Below are positions 59,493 to 64,000 of a stretch of 64,000 bases of DNA, in pieces. Source of the DNA: Halomicrobium urmianum (lineage in GTDB: Archaea; Halobacteriota; Halobacteria; Halobacteriales; Haloarculaceae). How positions within the stretch are numbered: position 1 is the stretch's first letter; the number at the start of each line of letters is the position of its first letter. A program made the position numbers and the translations under genes. The stretch covers positions 2,790,001 to 2,854,000 of the forward strand of contig NZ_CP084090.1 of the NCBI RefSeq assembly GCF_020217425.1. The letters are read 5' to 3'. The notes under the pieces are model-generated. The model was not told the origin of the DNA, did no database searches, and saw only the letters and a program-made list of their open reading frames with translations.

Positions 59493-60131
59493 CTAGTACC
59501 GCGCGTACAGCACCGCTGCGATCCGGGTCGCGAACAGGACCGTCCCGAGGACGGCGGTCCCCGCGACGAGGGGCGTGATCCCGCCGAGCCCCACCGCGCT
59601 CCGGTCGAGACCGAGCAGGTCGCCGCGGGCCACCAGCGAGAGCCACAGCGTCCCGCCGACCGCCGCCACGAGGCTGTACGGTACCGTCCCCTGGTCGATC
59701 TCCTCGGCGATCCGGTGCTCGCCGCGCAGGACGTCGCCCTCTATGGAGTGCTTGACCACGAGCAGCGCCAGGAGCCCGATGCCGGCGAGAAACAGCCCCC
59801 TGAGTCCGTCCAGCGCGTCGGCCACGAGCAGCCAGGTCATCCACCCCGCGGCCTCGATCAGGCCGAGCGTCGCCAGCCGCTCCAGCGGGACCGTCCGCCC
59901 GGGCCCCGTGGCAGCCATCTCGGTGAACAACTGGTGAGCGATCAGGCCGCCGACGAGCACGAGGGTGGCCACGGCCGTCGTCATCGACGCGAGCGGCGCT
60001 GTCACCAGGACGGACCACCAGACGACGACGGCCCCTGTCTGGAGCAAGGCCGCGATCAGCACGAGCGTGATCCAGACCGTCGCGAACAGTCCCGCGTTGG
60101 TCGACCGCGGCCACTGCTCTGTCCGCTGCAT
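59493..60131 (-). CDS. Polytopic membrane protein within the leu operon
   Basis: A 212-residue protein with about six membrane helices, for example [50 protein letters not shown] and [21 protein letters not shown] short amphipathic stretch ([20 protein letters not shown]) lies between helices. No family is recognised. It sits on the same strand between leuD and leuB but is separated from leuD by 261 nt, so it could have its own promoter (TGTTACC at about 60157 on the minus strand). It might transport a precursor or be an unrelated passenger. Confidence 0.65.
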   Translation of the reverse strand: MQRTEQWPRSTNAGLFATVWITLVLIAALLQTGAVVVWWSVLVTAPLASMTTAVATLVLVGGLIAHQLFTEMAATGPGRTVPLERLATLGLIEAAGWMTWLLVADALDGLRGLFLAGIGLLALLVVKHSIEGDVLRGEHRIAEEIDQGTVPYSLVAAVGGTLWLSLVARGDLLGLDRSAVGLGGITPLVAGTAVLGTVLFATRIAAVLYARY

Positions 60132-60392
60132 ACGCCTCCGTGGACCTCGCACGACAATGGTAACACACAGCTTACTCGGGTCTGTCGACCCGCTTCGCGT
60201 GTTAGACCGAGCGAAAACCGCCCGACTCCGAGTCGGCCGGCGATGCGAAGGGACGTTCGCAACCCGAACGGTCTGGTTCCGCTCGCGTTCCGACGGGAAC
60301 TCTCGGCGTATCGAGGTCGCCGTGCGAGACCGCGCTAAGCATCGCTTTCTGCGAGTCGCCCGGCCAGAGGTCGGGCAAAATAGCCCTCCCGG

Positions 60393-61016
60393 TTAGTCGT
60401 CCGACTCGACGTACGGCAACCCGTCGACCGTCTCGTCGATGGCGTTCTGGTTGGCCTTCATCAGGGCCGTCGTGTCCCAGATGCCCTCGACGAGCGCCTG
60501 TCGCTGCGCGTCGTCGACCTCGACGTCAACCGTCTGGCCGCCGTAGGTGACGGTCTCGGCCTCGACGTCGACCTCGACGTCGCCGTCGGGGTTCTCGTCG
60601 ACCCAGTCCTGCAGGTCCGTGATCGTCTCGTGGTCCGCCGTCACGGTCGGGATGCCCAGCGCCAGGCAGTTGCCCGCGAAGATCTCCGCGAAGGACTCGC
60701 CGACGATGGCGTCGATACCCCAGCGCATCAGCGCCTGGGGCGCGTGCTCGCGCGAGGAGCCGCAGCCGAAGTTGGCGTTGACGACCATGACCGAGGCGTC
60801 CTGGAAGCGATCCTCGTTCATCGGGTGGTCCTTCTCGTTGTCGTCGTCGTCGAAGCGCTGGTCGAAGAAGGCGAACTCGCCCAGCCCGTCGAACGTGACG
60901 ACCTTCATGAACCGCGCGGGGATGATCTGGTCGGTGTCGATGTCGTTCCCGCGGATGGGAACGCCGCTCCCCTCGACGTAGTCGACGGAGGGGATTTCCT
61001 CGGTGGGGTCGCTCAT
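60393..61016 (-). CDS. leuD: 3-isopropylmalate dehydratase small subunit
   Basis: A 207-residue swivelling-domain subunit of the aconitase superfamily. [15 protein letters not shown] and [15 protein letters not shown], with [20 protein letters not shown], are typical of LeuD. With LeuC it isomerises 2- to 3-isopropylmalate. Its ATG overlaps the leuC stop region by four bases. The last 20 residues are acidic. Confidence 0.94.
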   Translation of the reverse strand: MSDPTEEIPSVDYVEGSGVPIRGNDIDTDQIIPARFMKVVTFDGLGEFAFFDQRFDDDDNEKDHPMNEDRFQDASVMVVNANFGCGSSREHAPQALMRWGIDAIVGESFAEIFAGNCLALGIPTVTADHETITDLQDWVDENPDGDVEVDVEAETVTYGGQTVDVEVDDAQRQALVEGIWDTTALMKANQNAIDETVDGLPYVESDD

Positions 61017-62434
61017 GCCAGAGCCACCTCCTCCAGTTCGCGCACGTCAGTCACTTCCCCGTTGATGGCCGCAGCGGCGACCATACGTGGGTTCATCAGG
61101 ACGGTGCGGCCGTCCTTGCTCCCCTGCCGGCCGATGAAGTTCCGGTTTGACGAGGACGCGCAGGCCTCGTCGCCCTCCAGCTGGTCCTCGTTCATGCCGA
61201 GGCACATCGAACAGCCGGCGTTGCGCCAGTCGAAGCCGGCCTCCTCGAAGACGTCCTTCAGGCCCTCCTCCTCGGCCTGCTTCTGGACGCGCTGGCTGCC
61301 GGGGACGACCATCGCGCGGACGTCGTCGTGGACCTCGCGACCCTTGACGATCCGCGCCGCGCGGCGCAGGTCGGGCAGGCGGGCGTTCGTACAGGAGCCC
61401 AGGAAGGCGACGTCGATGTCGTAGCCGTTCATCGTGTCGCCGGGCTCGACGCGCATGTGCTCCTGGGCTCGCCGCGCGGTGTCCTGCTTGTCCTCGGGTA
61501 GGTCCGCCGGCGCGGGGATCGGGTCGTTGATGCCGATGCCCTGGCCGGGCGTGGTGCCCCACGTGACGACGGGATCGAGCTCGCTCGCGTCGATGTGGAC
61601 GACGTCGTCGTACTCGGCGTCGTCGTCGGAGCGGATGGACTCCCAGTAGGGCTTAAGCTCCTCGAAGCGCTCAGGGTTGTTCTGGAAGTAGTCCGTCCCC
61701 TCCAGCCACTCGTAGGTGGTCTCGTCGGGGTTGACGTAACCCGCGCGAGCGCCGCCCTCGATGGACATGTTGCAGATGGACATCCGCCCTTCCATGTCCA
61801 GGTTCTCGATGGCCTCGCCGGCGTACTCGTAGACGTAGCCGACGCCGCCCTCGGTGCCCAGGCGACGGATGATCTCCAGGATGATGTCCTTGGCCTCGAC
61901 GCCCTCGTCGAGTTCGCCGTCGACCTGGATCTTGCGGACCTTCTGCTTCTCCATCGCGATGGTCTGGGTCGCCAGCACGTCGCGGATCTGGCTGGTACCG
62001 ATGCCGAAGGCCAGCGCGCCGAAGGCGCCGTGGGTCGACGTGTGGCTGTCGCCGCAGACGATGGTCTTGCCGGGCTGGGTCAGCCCCTGCTCCGGCCCGA
62101 CGACGTGGACGATGCCCTGATCGCCGGTGGTCGGGTCGAGGAAGTTGATGCCCGCGTCGCGGACGTTCTCCTCGAGCTCCGACATCATGTTCTCGGCCGC
62201 GTCGTCGCCGTAGGGCCGGGACTGGTCGGCCGTCGGGACGATGTGATCGACCGTGGCCAGCGTCAGGTCGGGCCGGGCGACCTCCAGGTCGCGCTCCTGG
62301 AGCATCCCGAACGCCTGCGGGCTCGTGACCTCGTGGATGAGGTGGAGCCCGACGAACAGCTGATCCTGTCCGTTGGGCAGCGTCGTCACCTTGTGTCGGT
62401 CCCAGACCTTGTCGTACAGCGTGTTCTCGCTCAT
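61013..62434 (-). CDS. leuC: 3-isopropylmalate dehydratase large subunit
   Basis: A 473-residue aconitase-family subunit. [12 protein letters not shown] at the start, [40 protein letters not shown] and [15 protein letters not shown] contain the three Cys that bind the 4Fe-4S cluster. The residues around STHGAF match isopropylmalate rather than citrate. It is followed, with a 4-nt overlap, by leuD; ilvC ends 3 nt upstream, so the operon is tightly packed. Confidence 0.95.
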   Translation of the reverse strand: MSENTLYDKVWDRHKVTTLPNGQDQLFVGLHLIHEVTSPQAFGMLQERDLEVARPDLTLATVDHIVPTADQSRPYGDDAAENMMSELEENVRDAGINFLDPTTGDQGIVHVVGPEQGLTQPGKTIVCGDSHTSTHGAFGALAFGIGTSQIRDVLATQTIAMEKQKVRKIQVDGELDEGVEAKDIILEIIRRLGTEGGVGYVYEYAGEAIENLDMEGRMSICNMSIEGGARAGYVNPDETTYEWLEGTDYFQNNPERFEELKPYWESIRSDDDAEYDDVVHIDASELDPVVTWGTTPGQGIGINDPIPAPADLPEDKQDTARRAQEHMRVEPGDTMNGYDIDVAFLGSCTNARLPDLRRAARIVKGREVHDDVRAMVVPGSQRVQKQAEEEGLKDVFEEAGFDWRNAGCSMCLGMNEDQLEGDEACASSSNRNFIGRQGSKDGRTVLMNPRMVAAAAINGEVTDVRELEEVALA

Positions 62435-62437
62435 TCG

Positions 62438-63487
62438 TCAGTCATCCGCGTTTACGCGCTCCTGCTCGTCCGCTGATTCGGACTCGGACTCCTCCCACGC
62501 GAACAGCTCGCGCAGGCGGGCGCCGACGTCCTCGATCTCGTGGTCCTTCTCGGCGGCCCGGAGCTGGGTGTAGCTCGGACGGCCGGCCTGGTTCTCGGCG
62601 ATCCACTCGCGGGCGAACTCTCCGTTCTGGACCCGCTCGAGGGTCTCCTCCATGTTCTCCCGGACGTGGTCGTCGAGGATCTCGTCGCCCTCCGTGAGGC
62701 CGCCGTACTCGGCGGTGTCAGACACGGAGTCCCACATGCCGCCGAGGCCGCCCTCGTACATCAGGTCGACGATGAGCTTCAGTTCGTTGAGGCACTCGAA
62801 GTAGGCCATCTCCGGGCTGTAGCCCGCGTCGACCAGCGTCTCGTAGCCGTGCTTGACGAGGCTGGTGACGCCGCCACAGAGGACGGCCTGCTCGCCGAAG
62901 AGGTCCGTCTCGACCTCCTCCTTGAAGCTCGTCTCGATGACGCCGGCGCGGGTGCAACCGATGCCCTTCGCGTACGCCAGCGCCTCCTCCTTGGCACCGC
63001 CGGAGACGTCCTGGTAGACGGCGATCAGGCCGGGCGTGCCCTGGTCGCGCTCGTAGTTACGGCGCACGAGGTGGCCGGGGGACTTCGGCGCGACCATGGT
63101 CACGTCGACGTACTCCGGCGGCTCGATCTGGTTGTAGTGGATGTTGAACCCGTGGGCGAACTGCACCGTGTCGCCCTCGTCGAGTTCGGGCTCGATGGCC
63201 TCGAAGACGGCCGGCTGGACCGTGTCCGGAACCAGGATGGATACGACGTCGGCCTGCGCCGCGGCGTCGTCGGGCGTCGCGACCTCCAGGCCCGCCTCCT
63301 CGGCCTCGGCGCGCGAGGAGGAGTCCTCGCGCAGGCCCACGACCACGTCCACCCCGCTCTCGTGCAGGTTGAGTGCGTGCGCGTGGCCCTGACTGCCGTA
63401 TCCCAGCACCGCGACGGTCTTGCCGTCCAGGTGCGATCCGTCCGCGTCCTCGTCGTAGTATACCTCGGTAGTGAATTTCTCAGTCAT
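62438..63487 (-). CDS. ilvC: Ketol-acid reductoisomerase
   Basis: A 349-residue class I enzyme. [17 protein letters not shown] is the NADPH motif, [20 protein letters not shown] follows, and the C-terminal knotted domain has [14 protein letters not shown], with Mg-binding Asp and Glu. It makes 2,3-dihydroxyisovalerate and its methyl homologue in valine and isoleucine synthesis. ATG 63487 ([14 protein letters not shown]) overlaps the ilvN stop codon region by 8 nt (ATGACTGA); a start 10 codons upstream would overlap more and is less likely. The C-terminal tail is acidic. Confidence 0.95.
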   Translation of the reverse strand: MTEKFTTEVYYDEDADGSHLDGKTVAVLGYGSQGHAHALNLHESGVDVVVGLREDSSSRAEAEEAGLEVATPDDAAAQADVVSILVPDTVQPAVFEAIEPELDEGDTVQFAHGFNIHYNQIEPPEYVDVTMVAPKSPGHLVRRNYERDQGTPGLIAVYQDVSGGAKEEALAYAKGIGCTRAGVIETSFKEEVETDLFGEQAVLCGGVTSLVKHGYETLVDAGYSPEMAYFECLNELKLIVDLMYEGGLGGMWDSVSDTAEYGGLTEGDEILDDHVRENMEETLERVQNGEFAREWIAENQAGRPSYTQLRAAEKDHEIEDVGARLRELFAWEESESESADEQERVNADD

Positions 63488-64000
63488 CGTCTTGCAGTGT
63501 GTCGGCACCTCTTTCAAGTGCTACGGTTCCGCCTCGGGCGACCTCCTGGACGTCGAACTGCCGGAAGGCGTCGATGGCGGCGTCGATCTTCTGCTGGCTG
63601 CCGGTCACCTCGACGGTGATCGAGTCGGTGCTGACGTCGACCGCGGTGCCGTCGTACATCTCCGCGACGGCGTTGACGTCGTCGGGCTTCTCGCCGTCGA
63701 CCTTGATCAGCGCCAGCTCCCGGTTGGTCGACGCCGGCTCCAGCTCGCGGACCGAGATGGTCGGCACGAGCTTCTCCAGTTGCTTCTTGGCCTGGTCGAT
63801 GCCGGGCTCGGGCTCTTCGATGACGATGGTCATCCGCGCGACGTCGTCGTCCATCGTCGCGCCGACGGTCAGGCTCTCGATGTTGAACTGCCGCCGGCTG
63901 AAGAGCCCGGACACCTCGGCGAGCACGCCGGGCTCGTGTTTCACCAGCGCCGCCAGCACCGCCTGCCGCGGCTCGTGGGTGGCCTCTGCCTCCGGATCGA
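63480..64000 (-). CDS. ilvN: Acetolactate synthase small subunit, 5' end outside window
   Basis: Residues visible: an N-terminal ACT domain ([32 protein letters not shown]) and the second regulatory domain ([38 protein letters not shown]). It confers valine feedback control on the catalytic subunit, which should lie upstream beyond the window edge. The frame is open to position 64000 with family-like sequence ([10 protein letters not shown]), so the GTG at 63959 is not the start. Its end overlaps ilvC by 8 nt. Confidence 0.93.
   Translation of the reverse strand, partial: DPEAEATHEPRQAVLAALVKHEPGVLAEVSGLFSRRQFNIESLTVGATMDDDVARMTIVIEEPEPGIDQAKKQLEKLVPTISVRELEPASTNRELALIKVDGEKPDDVNAVAEMYDGTAVDVSTDSITVEVTGSQQKIDAAIDAFRQFDVQEVARGGTVALERGADTLQDDD

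Noticed and set aside
1-64000. tRNA, 5S/16S/23S rRNA genes, CRISPR arrays, origin of replication
   Set aside because: I looked for T-loop (GGTTCRANTCC-like) and acceptor pairings in the intergenic stretches, for regularly spaced repeats, and for orc1/cdc6 with flanking repeats; none was convincing by eye. A tRNA or covariance-model scan would be decisive.

Overview
The window is a piece of a haloarchaeal (class Halobacteria) chromosome. The base composition is very GC-rich and the predicted proteins are strongly acidic. Many genes belong to families found almost only in haloarchaea (DUF5787, DUF5788, DUF5797, DUF5799, DUF4397 and DUF2080 types). Other markers are the ftsZ1-secE-nusG neighbourhood, an archaeal-lipid geranylgeranyl reductase, Tat-type signal peptides, and TATA elements 25-30 nt upstream of apparently leaderless start codons. 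Genus cannot be fixed from the sequence alone; the gene content resembles the Haloarculaceae.

Layout. 1-4.65 kb: a Na+/Ca2+ exchanger (cut by the window edge), D-aminoacyl-tRNA deacylase, then ftsZ1, secE and nusG/spt5. 4.65-11 kb: a scar with hairpins and a dockerin-like remnant, then a zinc finger protein, a PHP protein, a YdjM-like membrane protein, CinA, an aminotransferase, a DUF4397 Tat protein and a glycosidase-like TIM barrel. 11.02-11.71 kb: a complete IS6-family element with 15-bp ends and an 8-bp target duplication, whose transposase has one in-frame amber codon. 11.8-35 kb: housekeeping and repair genes: an XPD-like helicase, Get3/ArsA, SDR, endonuclease V, an AN1-rhomboid fusion, DUF5788-PolX-Mut7-C, a MacB-type ABC exporter beside a LolA-like protein, DUF5787 (a possible Fe-S nuclease), an S10-like protein, an M20 peptidase, geranylgeranyl reductase, a ferredoxin and SpoIIM. 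35.1-38.7 kb: a PAPS-reductase-family gene followed by a nested mobile region, in which an IS1341-type tnpB (with its DUF2080 partner) is split by a decayed IS5-family element. Upstream of it is a row of six short hairpins.

38.85-46.6 kb: an arylsulfotransferase-like gene broken by one amber codon, then the most system-like locus of the window. That locus holds a VWA protein, a Ser/Thr kinase with a C-terminal FHA domain, a PP2C phosphatase, a multi-zinc-ribbon protein with an FHA domain, and a polytopic membrane protein with a zinc-ribbon tail. It looks like a complete phosphorylation switch (write, erase, read, membrane output). Just after it lies a probable RNase P RNA gene.

47-54.5 kb: gamma-glutamyltransferase, GNAT, S66 peptidase, a Tat-lipoprotein HtrA protease, a UPF0173 hydrolase, OsmC, DUF5799 and a 27-codon microgene embedded in a nested palindrome. 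54.7-58.4 kb: sugar catabolism (archaeal class I aldolase plus a PfkB kinase, facing fruK plus the GlpR/DeoR repressor). 58.46-64 kb: the branched-chain amino acid operon on the minus strand, ilvN-ilvC-leuC-leuD-(membrane protein)-leuB. Most genes use ATG; translational coupling by 1-8 nt overlaps is common.
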